From JAJDXW01 sp965214795 (GTDB lineage Bacteria > Pseudomonadota > Gammaproteobacteria > HK1), in contig OZ243976.1 of the NCBI GenBank assembly GCA_965214795.1, positions 496,001 through 560,000 of the forward strand: a DNA stretch of 64,000 nt, in the 5' to 3' direction. Position 1 is the stretch's first letter. Every line of letters begins with the position of its first letter. Below the pieces are notes generated by a model. It ran no database searches, was not told where the DNA came from, and worked only from the letters and a program-made list of their open reading frames with translations. This document shows, one piece after another, positions 25,415-35,179 of this stretch. The translations under genes and the position numbers were made by a program.

Positions 25415-26818
25415 ATGGCGAAGAACACACTGTATGACAAGGTCTGGGACGCGCACGTCGTGACCCGGCTCCCGACCGGGCAGTACCAGCTCTTCATCGG
25501 GCTGCACCTTACCCACGAGGTCACCACCCCACAGGCATTCGACATGCTCGCCGAGCGGGGGCTCGGCGTCGCGTATCTCGATCGAACGGTGGCCACCGTC
25601 GATCACATCATCCCGACCGATGACTTGGCGCGGCCCTACGCCGACGCGCAGGCGGAGGCGATGATGGCCGCCCTCGAGGTGAACGCGAGGCGCCACAACG
25701 TCAAGTTCTTCGACTTCGCCTCCGGCCGCCAGGGCATCGTGCACGTCATCGGGCCGGAGCTCGGGCTGGTGCATCCCGGGATGACGGTCGCCTGCGGCGA
25801 TTCCCACACCGCCACTCACGGCGCGTTCGGCACCCTCGCGTTCGGCATCGGCACGAGCCAGGTGCGCGACGTGCTCGCCTCGCAGTGCCTGAGCGTGGAC
25901 CCCCTCGGGGTGCGGCGCATCGAGATCGGCGGGGCCCTCGCACCGGGGGTCCAGCCGAAGGACGTCACCCTGCACGTCATCCGCCGCCTCGGGGTCAAGG
26001 GCGGCATCGGCTATGCCTACGAGTACGCGGGCCCGGTCATCGAGTCGATGTCCATGGAGGGGCGGATGACGGTGTGCAACATGGCCATCGAGGGCGGGGC
26101 GCGGGTCGGCTACGTCAATCCCGACCAGACCACCTTCGACTACCTCCGGGGCCGCGAGTACGCCCCGGAAGCGAGCGTCCGGGATCGGGCCGTCGCGCAC
26201 TGGAAGTCGATGGCTTCGGACCCCGATGCCGAGTACGACGACGTGGTGCGGATGGACGGGGCGGACATCGCGCCCACCGTGACGTGGGGCATCACCCCGG
26301 GGCAGAGCGTCGGGGTCGGCGAGCCGCTCCCCGCGGTCGAGGAGTTCGACGAGGCGGATCGCCCGACCGTCGAGCGCGCCTACGCCCACATGGACCTTCG
26401 CCCCGGCCGGAAGATGACCGAGGTGCCGGTGGACGTGGTCTTCATCGGAAGCTGCACCAACTCGCGGATCAGCGATCTGCGGGCGGCAGCGGAGATCGCG
26501 AAGAAGGGCCGGGTCGCGGCGAGCGTCAAGGCCATCGTGGTGCCGGGCTCGCAGCAGGTGAAGGCGCAGGCCGAGGAGGAGGGGCTCGACGACGTGTTCC
26601 GGGCGGCCGGCTTCGAGTGGCGCCACGCGGGCTGCTCGATGTGCCTCGGCATGAACCCCGACAAGCTCGTCGGCCGCCAGATCTCCGCGAGCACGAGCAA
26701 CCGCAACTTCATCGGCCGCCAGGGGAGCGCGGAGGGCCGCACCCTCCTCATGTCGCCCCCGATGGCCGCCGCGGCCGCCATCGAAGGCCGGGTCGCCGAC
26801 GTGCGCGATCTCGCCTGA
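25415..26818 (+). CDS. leuC: 3-isopropylmalate dehydratase large subunit
   Basis: The 467-residue protein is an aconitase-family subunit of isopropylmalate isomerase in leucine synthesis. It starts AKNTLYDKVWDAHVV and holds VACGDSHTATHGAFG and FIGSCTNSRISDL; the [4Fe-4S] cluster cysteines are in GSCTN and CSMCLGMN. Length is standard. LeuD follows after 65 bp on the same strand, so the two subunits are made together. The adjacent leuB/leuA genes are not in the window. Confidence 0.97.
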   Translation: MAKNTLYDKVWDAHVVTRLPTGQYQLFIGLHLTHEVTTPQAFDMLAERGLGVAYLDRTVATVDHIIPTDDLARPYADAQAEAMMAALEVNARRHNVKFFDFASGRQGIVHVIGPELGLVHPGMTVACGDSHTATHGAFGTLAFGIGTSQVRDVLASQCLSVDPLGVRRIEIGGALAPGVQPKDVTLHVIRRLGVKGGIGYAYEYAGPVIESMSMEGRMTVCNMAIEGGARVGYVNPDQTTFDYLRGREYAPEASVRDRAVAHWKSMASDPDAEYDDVVRMDGADIAPTVTWGITPGQSVGVGEPLPAVEEFDEADRPTVERAYAHMDLRPGRKMTEVPVDVVFIGSCTNSRISDLRAAAEIAKKGRVAASVKAIVVPGSQQVKAQAEEEGLDDVFRAAGFEWRHAGCSMCLGMNPDKLVGRQISASTSNRNFIGRQGSAEGRTLLMSPPMAAAAAIEGRVADVRDLA

Positions 26819-26883
26819 GCCGCGACCGGCCGCCCGAGCGCGCGAAACGAACGAGAGCGAGAGCGAGAAGGGAGCCAGCCGCC

Positions 26884-27507
26884 ATGTCCGAACTCGGCGT
26901 CAAGCCCATTACCGGGAAGGCGATCGCCATCCACGGGAACGACATCGACACCGATCGCATCATCCCCGCCCGCTACCTCAAGGCCGTCACCTTCTCGGAG
27001 CTCGGGGAGTACCCGTTCCAGGACGAACGCTTCGAGCCGGACGGCACACCGCGGGACCATCCCTTCAACCGCCCCGAGTGCCGCGAGGCGAAGCTCCTGT
27101 TCGTGAACGAGAACTTCGGCTGTGGGTCGAGCCGCGAGCACGCTCCGCAGTGCTTGCGCCGCTGGGGAATCGAGGCGGTGATCGGCGTATCGTTCGGGGA
27201 GATCTTCGCCGGAAACTGCGAGATGATCGGGGTTCCGGCCGTGCGGGCACGCCCCGAGAACCTCATCCGCCTCCAGGCGGCGGCCGACGCCGACCCCTCC
27301 CTCGAGTTCACCCTCGATCTCGACGCGATGCGGGTCACCGGCGGAAACGAGGAGATCGCGGTGGAGATGCCCGAGAACCGCCGCCGCTCCCTCCTCGAAG
27401 GGCACTGGGACAGCACCGGCATCCTGGTCGGAAACGCGGCCGCGGTGCGCGAGGTCTACGAACGGCTCCCCTACACGAGCGGCTACCGCCGAGCCGCGCG
27501 GCCATGA
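26884..27507 (+). CDS. leuD: 3-isopropylmalate dehydratase small subunit
   Basis: The 207-residue swivel-domain subunit partners LeuC. Motifs are NDIDTDRIIPARYLK near residue 20, NENFGCGSSREHAPQCLRRW near residue 78, and FAGNCEMIGVP. Length is in the usual 200-215 range. The ATG at 26884 follows AGGGAGCC. No further leucine gene follows; the next gene is convergent and belongs to a defence-type operon. Confidence 0.96.
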   Translation: MSELGVKPITGKAIAIHGNDIDTDRIIPARYLKAVTFSELGEYPFQDERFEPDGTPRDHPFNRPECREAKLLFVNENFGCGSSREHAPQCLRRWGIEAVIGVSFGEIFAGNCEMIGVPAVRARPENLIRLQAAADADPSLEFTLDLDAMRVTGGNEEIAVEMPENRRRSLLEGHWDSTGILVGNAAAVREVYERLPYTSGYRRAARP

Positions 27508-27670
27508 CCCCCCGGAGTGCGGATCAGGAAAGCCGGCTCCGGTTCGGGCCCGGCAACGACCGGCTCGGGCTCCGGTTCCGCCGATGATGGCGGCGTAAGC
27601 TTGCCCTCGCGTGCCCGGTCGCGCCGCGGCGGCTGATGCCGGCAGTACGGCCTCGATCTTCGATCTTCCA

Positions 27671-30600
27671 TCAGCTCACCTCGCCCGAAAGAACCTCCCA
27701 TACCCTCTTGTATCCGCTCCCGGACAGCGGCGCGCCTTCCGGTCTCACCCCGTCCCAGTCATCGGCTCCGAGTTCCTGCAAGAAACCCCGCGCCTTTCCC
27801 ACAGAATATCGACGCTCGTCCTCGCCGGTCACTTCCCGGTACAGGCTGCCCAGCGCCTCCGCAGCGCTTCGCGGCGCGGAATTCATCCGCATCAGTACTG
27901 CATCTTCGCTACTCACGCCGTGATAGATCATGGCCGGCAGAACGTTGATACGGCGCTTGTCCGCTTCCGAAAGCGCCTCGAACTCGATCCCCGACACCCG
28001 GCTCAGAGCCGAAACACCCCACGTTCCGCTGTTGACGATGGTTCGATAGATTGCCCTGCAGGCGTCAGTCAGGGCGCCCGTGCCCACTTCGTCGTCACTT
28101 TCGTGGCGGAAGTACTCCCTTGCGATCGCCTCAAGTCCCTTTCCATTCACCCAATCGTTCGTTATCTCGGAAATCCGGCTCCGGTCGAATCCTCTACCAC
28201 CCAATTCCTCGAGCTCGTGCTTGAGCTGCGGCACCCTCAACATGACGCCGAACAGATCGGCCATTCTGCCCCCGCTGCCGAAAAGGCTCTCCGGCGCCCA
28301 GTCAGAAACGGTGAGCCTGCTCTCCAGGTTGTCAATCCCCCCCATCGCCGCCCGGACACCTTCCGGTGAGAAACCGGTCGAATCCGCAAGCTCCGCGATA
28401 CCTTCGGGCATCGAGGCGAGCTTGTGCGCGTAGCTGTGCGTCGCATTCAGAAGAGCATCCGCCTTTTGCCGCTGCTCCGGATCGTTTCGCATTGAAGTGT
28501 ATCCGTAGGTCTGCCTCAGGAGCTGTTCGGAGTCCGCGAGCACCGCATCCAGATTCTTCTTCTCCGCCCACAGGTGGGCGATGTAGCACCGAAAATCCTC
28601 CCACTGATCCTGCCAGAGCACGTCCGACAACTGCGCCAGCTCCCCTTGAGCCGCAAGTTCGTCCAGCAGCACCACGAGACGGGACACGAGCGCGCCCGTG
28701 TTCCGGCTCACGAACTCGATCAGCGCATCACGATCGGTCCCTTCGGACAGACCGACGACACCCACGCTATCGTGACCGATACGGCCGGCGCGGCCGGCGA
28801 GGTTCCAGAACTCCCGCGGCCCCATCTCCACCGACATTGCCCCTTGCGGCACATACCGCGAGGATAGGAACACCGACGACACCGGAAAGTTGATGCCCTG
28901 CGCAATCGTGGACGTTGCACACAGCATCCGAAGGCTGCCCGTCTCCGCAAGCCACTCCATCAACGCCCGGACATCGTCGGACAGCCCCGCATGGTGGACT
29001 CCCACACCCTTCTCGAGCATGCCGATCAGTCTGAAATCCGCACTGATCTCCGTGCGCAGGAAATCCTGCACCAAGCTGATATTCGACGGCACCGCTTCCA
29101 TCTCCGGCAGGCTGCGCGCAGCTTCCCCCGCCATCTTCCAGACCGTGCGAATGCTGTTGGCCACCGCCACGCTCGTGCCCCGCGCCGACATTACCGCTCC
29201 AATCGCCGCCGTCTGCAATCCAAATCCTTTCTGCACGCCCTTTGTGAGGACCTTACTCCTGGGCACGTTGATCGGTTTCACGCCCCCCACGCTGTGCGTT
29301 CCGCGAAGCGGCATAGCGTTCTCGGTCGCGGTCAGCGTTTCAAAATCCAGATGCCAGCCGCCGCGTTCGCTGTCATCGGCGACCGCCCGGTACAGCCCGA
29401 TGATCCGCTCGTTGGGTTTCCACGGAACGGTGCCCAGGCTGATTACGTTTCCCGCGTCGATATCCTGCGCCAACCAACGCGCGATCGACTCCGATCTCTC
29501 GACGTAGGGCATCAGCAGGAGAAAGTTTGCCTGTGGGCAGTCCCGCTTGACCGTCGCCAGCAACAGCTCGATCCGCAGGCCCCGACCCTTGGCTTCCAGA
29601 TTGTGCGCTTCGTCCATCACCACGAGAGCGAGAGGACGTTCCACCTTCTTGTTCCGGATCACCAGCGACAGCTTCTCGGGAGTCGCGACCAGGATGTCGA
29701 AGGGCTGGCGCCGATCGGTGAGTAATTCTTCCTCGAATGCGTCCACCTCGACCGCCGAAGTCAACTGCTCGACACGCAGCCTGATTGGTTCGAAATCCGT
29801 TCGCAGCCGCCTCGTAATCTGCGCCGACAATGCACGAGTCGGTGCAACATAGACGACCCATCCTCCCTCGGCCTGAAACTGGTTCAGCGCCTGAAGTATG
29901 CGGAACTGCGCCAAGAGCGTCTTTCCACCGGAGGTCGGCATGTCGACCACGATGGCGGTCTTCGCTTGGTCAAGCAGCCCCTGTTCGACCAGAGCCGCGC
30001 GCTGCGGCGGCAGAAGCTCGAACATCGCCTGATGCTGACGGCGCGTCAAAGAGCTCACGAACTCCGACGTTCGGGAATTGACGGTGCGCGTTGCCCACCA
30101 AAGCGAATTCGTCACCATGATGCACGACGTCGCGTGCAGCCACCGCAGAACCACTTCGTGCTGGGCATCCCCCGACGCGGCCGCCGCCTCGATCCCCGCC
30201 TCGAAGTGCTTGTCCAGCGTACCGAACGGATCGCCCGGCTGCCCTTGCAGCATGTAGTTCGCGAGCGTTTCCGTGCCCTTCGCCCAGTTGTAAAGAGCCG
30301 CCAGCCGGAAGGCGATCGCCCGGCCCCTCGCCTCGGGACCGTTTTGCAGACAACGTTCCTCATGAATTCGCTGGTCATTACGCAAGCCGAAGATGATCTC
30401 GCGGATGCGATCCAAATCGTCCCAGCCCTCCTTGCGGAAGAGTCGGATCCAGCAATCAAACAGCCTGTACAGAAGCCTGCGGTCCCATTCTGCATCTGCG
30501 ACACTCGGCGCCGTCAGCGCCTCTCCCTGCTCCCGATACCAGCGCCGCAGGTCCGACCAGCGGTCACCACAATAAGCGATCGCGGAGAGCTGAAGCACAA

Positions 30601-30949
30601 AGAACAGACGCTCCAGGGTCTCCGACGGCACCGGAAGAAGGCGGCGGATGTCGAACGCACGGAACGAAGCCGCCACCGCTTGATCCCGCAAACGCCGGTT
30701 CTCTCCAGCGGGACGGCTTAGCTCGTCCAGACCCTCGATGGCCGCGAGCTCGAACGCGAGGGCCACACGTTCGAGAAACGGTTCATCGTCCGCGCTCTCC
30801 ACGAAGGAAAAGCTGATCTGCCTGCCGACCGCTCGCCGCGCCAGCCGCTGGTGGACGAGGCCCCCCGCTCGCTCAAACTCGCCTGCCCCGATGGCAGCAA
30901 CCGCCCAATGTTCGTCGAGCGCCTTCAAGGCTCTGTCGGACAGGCTCAT
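27671..30949 (-). CDS. Hachiman-like superfamily 2 DEAD/DEAH helicase (HamB-like)
   Basis: The 1092-residue protein has a helical N-terminal third, then Walker A MPTSGGKT near residue 337, the DEAH box VVMDEAHN near 444, STIAQGIN, and NLAGRAGR near 716, with a long C-terminal helical part. The start at 30949 overlaps the stop of the upstream nuclease-like gene (ATGA). Hachiman consists of HamA (DUF1837 nuclease) followed by HamB helicase, with the helicase controlling DNA cutting. Size, order and coupling agree with that system. AbpB-type or other phage-defence helicases are alternatives. Confidence 0.8.
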   Translation of the reverse strand: MSLSDRALKALDEHWAVAAIGAGEFERAGGLVHQRLARRAVGRQISFSFVESADDEPFLERVALAFELAAIEGLDELSRPAGENRRLRDQAVAASFRAFDIRRLLPVPSETLERLFFVLQLSAIAYCGDRWSDLRRWYREQGEALTAPSVADAEWDRRLLYRLFDCWIRLFRKEGWDDLDRIREIIFGLRNDQRIHEERCLQNGPEARGRAIAFRLAALYNWAKGTETLANYMLQGQPGDPFGTLDKHFEAGIEAAAASGDAQHEVVLRWLHATSCIMVTNSLWWATRTVNSRTSEFVSSLTRRQHQAMFELLPPQRAALVEQGLLDQAKTAIVVDMPTSGGKTLLAQFRILQALNQFQAEGGWVVYVAPTRALSAQITRRLRTDFEPIRLRVEQLTSAVEVDAFEEELLTDRRQPFDILVATPEKLSLVIRNKKVERPLALVVMDEAHNLEAKGRGLRIELLLATVKRDCPQANFLLLMPYVERSESIARWLAQDIDAGNVISLGTVPWKPNERIIGLYRAVADDSERGGWHLDFETLTATENAMPLRGTHSVGGVKPINVPRSKVLTKGVQKGFGLQTAAIGAVMSARGTSVAVANSIRTVWKMAGEAARSLPEMEAVPSNISLVQDFLRTEISADFRLIGMLEKGVGVHHAGLSDDVRALMEWLAETGSLRMLCATSTIAQGINFPVSSVFLSSRYVPQGAMSVEMGPREFWNLAGRAGRIGHDSVGVVGLSEGTDRDALIEFVSRNTGALVSRLVVLLDELAAQGELAQLSDVLWQDQWEDFRCYIAHLWAEKKNLDAVLADSEQLLRQTYGYTSMRNDPEQRQKADALLNATHSYAHKLASMPEGIAELADSTGFSPEGVRAAMGGIDNLESRLTVSDWAPESLFGSGGRMADLFGVMLRVPQLKHELEELGGRGFDRSRISEITNDWVNGKGLEAIAREYFRHESDDEVGTGALTDACRAIYRTIVNSGTWGVSALSRVSGIEFEALSEADKRRINVLPAMIYHGVSSEDAVLMRMNSAPRSAAEALGSLYREVTGEDERRYSVGKARGFLQELGADDWDGVRPEGAPLSGSGYKRVWEVLSGEVS

Positions 30950-31743
30950 CCGTCCTCTCCTCTCCGCCTTGAAATCATTGACTCTGCAATGCCATCCAGG
31001 CTCTCGCGTGGCAGGTAGAGCGCAACCAGCTCGATACTCGTTCCCTCGGGACATCCAGTGGCAAGCCCGGTGACCCGCATCCTCAAGTCATCCCGATCGG
31101 GTTCCACATCACGAACAAGGAAATCGTAGAGCTGGACGTCGGATTTGTTCTGCAGATACCTGCTTCCCGCACGCTCGAACCGCGCTCGCCATGGAGCCGA
31201 CCCCACCCGATGACCGAGATACTTCAGGAGATCGTCGCGGACGGCTTCGCTGTCGCGTAGCTCTTCCAGTTGCCGTTTCAATCCCGTGCGACCGTACATC
31301 GCTCCCGGAGGATGGCTGCCATCGCTCGATGTCTTCACCTCGCCGAACGCAAGGCAGTCGCCGTCGTCGTCGACCCCGAATCCGACCAGATCGGCGCCCG
31401 GCAGGCTCGACCCGCTCTTTCTCTCATCCCGTCCGTCGGGCCAGGGAAAGCTGCACGATCGATGGTCTGTCAAATAGGTCTCCGCAATTGCTTCACCCAC
31501 GCGCCAGTCTTCGATCTTGTCGCGGTCCTCCAGCACACGACGCAGCCCGTCCTGGGCAAATTTCGTTTCTGCCAATCCCGCGAGAATCTGCCCGATGTTC
31601 GCCTTCCCCTCATCATCGAAGAGCACAGCCGCAACCTGACCATCCATTGCGGCCGTCAACTCCTCGTCCGACCATCGCAGGCCAACCCCCGAACAGGGAG
31701 CCCCGCCGACATCGTAGACAATCTCTCCCGCGCCTACCGTCAC
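30946..31743 (-). CDS. HamA/DUF1837-like nuclease
   Basis: The 265-residue protein starts at GTG 31743. Its centre reads PGADLVGFGVDD then LAFGEVKTSS: an Asp near 118 followed by the E-x-K pair at Glu135 and Lys137, the PD-(D/E)XK arrangement. In characterised HamA the catalytic Glu-x-Lys lies near residue 138, in line with this. The protein precedes the helicase with a 4-nt overlap. HamA is the effector nuclease of Hachiman, restrained by HamB until damaged or phage DNA is met. Sequence family assignment is by motif and context, so moderate. Confidence 0.7.
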   Translation of the reverse strand: MTVGAGEIVYDVGGAPCSGVGLRWSDEELTAAMDGQVAAVLFDDEGKANIGQILAGLAETKFAQDGLRRVLEDRDKIEDWRVGEAIAETYLTDHRSCSFPWPDGRDERKSGSSLPGADLVGFGVDDDGDCLAFGEVKTSSDGSHPPGAMYGRTGLKRQLEELRDSEAVRDDLLKYLGHRVGSAPWRARFERAGSRYLQNKSDVQLYDFLVRDVEPDRDDLRMRVTGLATGCPEGTSIELVALYLPRESLDGIAESMISRRRGEDG

Positions 31744-31748
31744 GGACG

Positions 31749-31991
31749 TTATCCCGCCGATTCGGCGAGCTCCATGTTCAGCCCCCGAGACTGCACCCTA
31801 TCGGTACGCTCGCCCAGCGCGAATTCCGCCGCCAACCGCTCTCGGTATGGAACCTCGCTGCACCCCATACACAGAATCTCTCCAGGACTGCCCTTGTCCA
31901 TCTTCATCAGACTTCCGATCAAGCTGCGCGACTCGGGTTTTCGCTTAATCGAAACAATGAACCGCCCCAGGTTTTGGCGCCTTTGCCCCAT
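31749..31991 (-). CDS. Small protein upstream of the Hachiman-like pair
   Basis: An 80-residue ORF ends 5 bases before the HamA-like GTG. It is basic at the start (GQRRQNLGRFIVSIKRKPES), contains CMGC near the middle, and ends in NMELAESAG. I recognise no family. The spacing implies translational coupling. It may be a third member (regulator or specificity factor) or a leader peptide; Hachiman is normally described with two genes. A chance ORF remains possible at this length. Confidence 0.45.
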   Translation of the reverse strand: MGQRRQNLGRFIVSIKRKPESRSLIGSLMKMDKGSPGEILCMGCSEVPYRERLAAEFALGERTDRVQSRGLNMELAESAG

Positions 31992-32106
31992 TGCTCTCCC
32001 TGCCCATAGGTTTACCGCACCTCGCCCTGTCCAGCCCCCCTCCCCTCCGCAAAGCCACGCTCCGCTCGCCTGTGGCGATCTCTAGCCCGCATCGCTCACC
32101 GAGGTG

Positions 32107-32260
32107 CGGGTAGTGTACGTTACCGGGACTGCAATTTCACACTCACGGTCGCCGTGAGGTGGTGGGGCGGTTCGATGGCGGACGGCTGAGCGCCGACGCG
32201 GGCGTGTCGCTGCTCGCGAGGTGGACCGGCGCTTGGGCCTGATGGAACTCCTAATCGCAC
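32107..32260 (+). pseudogene. IS1380-family transposase N-terminal remnant
   Basis: The plus strand reads EVVGRFDGGRLSADAGVSLL and, after a one-base shift near 32215, REVDRRLGLMELL. Together these match the conserved start of IS1380 transposases. Nothing else of the element is visible. Confidence 0.55.
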
Positions 32261-32331
32261 CGCCCCCGGCGCCTTGTCCCGACAACCCACGCTCCAAGAA
32301 GCGAGCCCTGGGGCTACTCCAGGAGACCCGC

Positions 32332-32664
32332 TCAACCTTTCTGCCGGCGGTCGTGCCACATGGAGGCTGCGAGGTCACCCCGGAGCGGTTGGCCGCCGCG
32401 CGTACGAGGTCCCGTCCACACGATGATCTCGGTGCACGCGGGGCGCACCTCATTGACCACCTTCAGGTTGGCGGTAACGCGCTTTGTGCTGCGGCGGCCC
32501 TTGCTCGCGGCCGCCGGAACCTCGCCGGGCCAAGGGCGAATATCTCCATCTGCGAACGCCTTGAACCGCTCGACGACATTCCGCTCGTCAGCAGGGCCGC
32601 TGCCGAAGAAGTGCACCAGAAAGGTCGACGCCGTGCTGGCGGGTATCGCTATCGCTGCGCTCAT
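32332..32664 (-). CDS. Hypothetical protein, 110 residues
   Basis: From ATG 32664, preceded by GGAG eight bases upstream, the frame encodes a protein beginning SAAIAIPASTASTFLVHFFG, followed by a basic, Lys/Arg-rich stretch (KGRRSTKRVTANLKVVNEV). I recognise no family. It lies among decayed mobile DNA and its end overlaps nothing, so it may be a gene fragment. Confidence 0.35.
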   Translation of the reverse strand: MSAAIAIPASTASTFLVHFFGSGPADERNVVERFKAFADGDIRPWPGEVPAAASKGRRSTKRVTANLKVVNEVRPACTEIIVWTGPRTRGGQPLRGDLAASMWHDRRQKG

Positions 32665-32959
32665 CGTGACGTCTCCATCTACCGGTGGTCGGGAACGACG
32701 GCAGCACCTCTCTTCCGAGCACCGACCGCCGCCCGGCTTCCGGCCAGACCCTTCCGCTCGGCGGCGCAAAGCACGGCAGCGCACTCGAGCCCCAGCCCAG
32801 CGTCCCCACGGGATCAAAGCGGCACCGGACCGGCGGCGAATGGGACCATGGCAAACCCCGGAGAGGTGCGCCTTCGCTGACCTTGAGCGGCGCGTTCTCG
32901 CGGCTGCGCCGAGTGATGTCGCTCTTGACCGTTTGTGAACCACAGCTTACAGTTGCCGA

Positions 32960-33256
32960 GTGGTCGAAGTCATCGAAAGCTCCTCGTTCAAGCGCTGGAT
33001 CCGCGGCTTGCGCGACCGGAGAGCGGTTGCCCGGATCAACGCCCGGCTGCGGAGTCTTTCACTCGGCCACGCCGGCGACGTCAGGGCGATGCGCGGCGGC
33101 GTATGCGAGATGCGGGTTCATCACGGCCCCGGCTACCGCGTGTATTTCCTCCGCGAAGCCGGGACGGCGGTAGCATTGTGCGGCGGCGACAAGGACAGCC
33201 AGCAACGTGACATCGAACGTGCCGGGCGGCTGGCGCGGGACTGGAGGCAGAGATGA
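32960..33256 (+). CDS. HigB/RelE-superfamily toxin
   Basis: The 98-residue protein shows the COG3657-type addiction-module killer layout: SSFKRWIRGLRDRRAVARI, ARLRSLSLGHAGDVRAM, then MRVHHGPGYRVYF and a CGGDKDSQQRDI tail. These RelE-fold proteins cut mRNA on the ribosome. Start is GTG 32960. Toxin-first order with a 4-nt overlap (ATGA at 33253) to the XRE antitoxin matches the known toxin/antitoxin families COG3657-COG3636. Confidence 0.9.
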   Translation: MVEVIESSSFKRWIRGLRDRRAVARINARLRSLSLGHAGDVRAMRGGVCEMRVHHGPGYRVYFLREAGTAVALCGGDKDSQQRDIERAGRLARDWRQR

Positions 33257-33540
33257 GCGAAACATTCACCCGGTGGGATGCTGCGGAACACCTGCGGACG
33301 CCGGAAGACGCGCGGCTGTATCTGGAGGCGTGCGCGGAGGAGGACCCGGGCGACGGCAGCCTGATCCGCGCCGCGCTGAACGACATCGCACGATCGGGGA
33401 ACATGAGCCAGCTGGCGCGCGAGACCGGGATGAGCCGCGAGGGGCTCTACAAGGCATTGTCGGAGAATGGCAACCCCAGCTTTGCCACGGTGATGCGAAT
33501 CGCCCGGGCGTTGGGTATGCATGTGCGGATTACCGCGTAG
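33253..33540 (+). CDS. HigA-like XRE antitoxin (COG3636 addiction-module antidote)
   Basis: The 95-residue protein begins SETFTRWDAAEHLRTPED and carries a helix-turn-helix in MSQLARETGMSREGLYKAL, then NPSFATVMRIARALGM, the signature end of the family. It binds the upstream toxin and likely represses the operon. The pair looks intact, unlike much of the DNA around it. Confidence 0.92.
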   Translation: MSETFTRWDAAEHLRTPEDARLYLEACAEEDPGDGSLIRAALNDIARSGNMSQLARETGMSREGLYKALSENGNPSFATVMRIARALGMHVRITA

Positions 33541-33542
33541 CA

Positions 33543-33935
33543 GTGTGGCCTGCGTTCCGCTGGGCCATTTTCTGCAACGCGGCAGGACCGAATTGGCACA
33601 GCGAGCGGCGTGTGGACCATATCTTTCCGAAGGCACGATTCACGCGAGCGAGATTGCGACGTGCCGGAGTCCCGGACGAGAAGGTGGACTACTTCATCGA
33701 GCGTAAAGATAGGCTTTCTAACCTGCAATTGTTGTCCGGCGCAGAGAACGTCGAAAAACACTCCAAGATGCCATCAAAGTGGTTGTTGGAGCAGTATTCG
33801 GACGAGGACTCCGGACGACAATACCAGCGTAGCCACCTGTTGGGGGAGGTACCTGATTCAATTGTCCAATTCGATACTTTTTTCGAGACGAGGAGAGACC
33901 AACTGAAGAGAAAGATTCGCGACCTGTTGGGATGA
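33543..33935 (+). pseudogene. C-terminal remnant of a DUF262/DUF1524 (GmrSD-type) HNH protein
   Basis: The frame encodes RRVDHIFPKARF, the His-containing start of a DUF1524 HNH site, then KDRLSNLQLLSGAENVEKHS and a basic helical end. In GmrSD and related type IV restriction proteins this block lies at the C-terminus after DUF262; here nothing before it is preserved and no convincing start exists. The TA pair immediately upstream probably replaced the N-terminal part. Confidence 0.6.
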
Positions 33936-34279
33936 CTTGGTTACGCGGTCAACTGTCGGTTGTGAAAAGGCACGAAATCTGGTCACTTTGATCAGTATTC
34001 CTGTCCCTTTTTTGTCACCCGGGCGGGTTGCTGTCGTCTAGTCTCGACGAAACAATCACTTGTGTGGCTTCGCGATTTCGACCCCGATGGCAGTAGTGTC
34101 TCCTTCCGATTGCGCGCCGTTTGTGCGCGATTCAGGACAAGCCTATGGCGCGTCCAGGAAAGACGAGACCCGTGCTTCCTCGAAGTCGTCGATGGCCAGC
34201 CCGCAACGGTCAATGTGGACCTACCCCGGTTCAGTGGACGGTTGAGGACTGTCGCCACCGGCACTGGGGTGAACGATAG

Positions 34280-34741
34280 CCGGTGGAATGAAGTCTCTCT
34301 TGCAGACCGGAGTTGAGGGTTCCACCACAGGGTGGTTCGGGATCCCCGGCCGGCCGATCCGGAAGGGCTCGAGGTTGGTTTGTGCACGAGGATCCTCGGC
34401 GCCCATCGAGCGTCGCGCGGCCGCGCGGCGTTCGAATTCGTTGGGGCTCAGGTACCCCAGCGCAGAGTGCAGCCGCCCGGTGTTGTACCAGCCTTCGACG
34501 AAAGCGAAGATGGTCAAGCGTGCTTCGGCTTGGGTCTGGAACGAGCGCCGTTGCAGCAACTCGCATTCGAGCGTGGCGAAAAGCTCTCGGCCATCGCGTT
34601 GTCGTGCACTCGCCAGCCGACCCGGTCGAGGTCCGCACTCCCCTCTCCCGGCACCGCTTGTCCATTGGCGAGCGAAGTGTATTGGGCACCGTTGTCGCAG
34701 TGATAGACGACGTCTTCGGGGCGACGCTGGCTGATCGCCAT
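34280..34741 (-). pseudogene. IS3-family transposase (OrfB) remnant
   Basis: Three frames together read like the end of an IS3 integrase: VVYHCDNGAQYTSLA (second Asp region), then DNAMAESF with its context, then FVEGWYNTGRLHSALGYLSP and NEFE. At least two frameshifts separate these pieces, so the copy is dead. The 340 bp upstream (33936-34279) contain nothing I recognise. Confidence 0.75.
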
Positions 34742-35179
34742 GTTCAGCGCCTCGATGTTGCGTCACACATAGTTTCGCAAAGGATTTCTCGGTTTATTTC
34801 TGCTCGATTGGTGGACGATTTCTCACATTGCGCCGTCCTCGTCGGAGGGCGGGGTCAGCGGAGGCCGATCGCACGCGTTCACCGGCACCGCGGCGGTCGT
34901 GATGATCACGGTGCTCGTGGTGACGGTGAGGTCACCAGCGCGCCCGTCGTCGAACGAGCGCGCTGGTGGGTGCGGCGGGTGATTCAGAACGTCACGTCGT
35001 GGGAGCGAGCCGCTCAAGCGGTCGGTCATGTCACGAGCGTTCGCTATCGCAACGTTCGTCGTAGGAGCGGCGGGTCTGAGCGAAGTACCGTCGCTCGAAG
35101 GCGAGGTCGTTGAGGAGCTCGCAGAGAGGAGCGGGGGCCTCGTCGCTGCTGTCGTGGTGCACGACGAGGCAAGACCGGT
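34742..35179. other. Gap of decayed mobile DNA
   Basis: No intact gene is seen between the IS3 and ExeA-type remnants. Short frames on both strands have no recognisable motifs. Confidence 0.4.
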
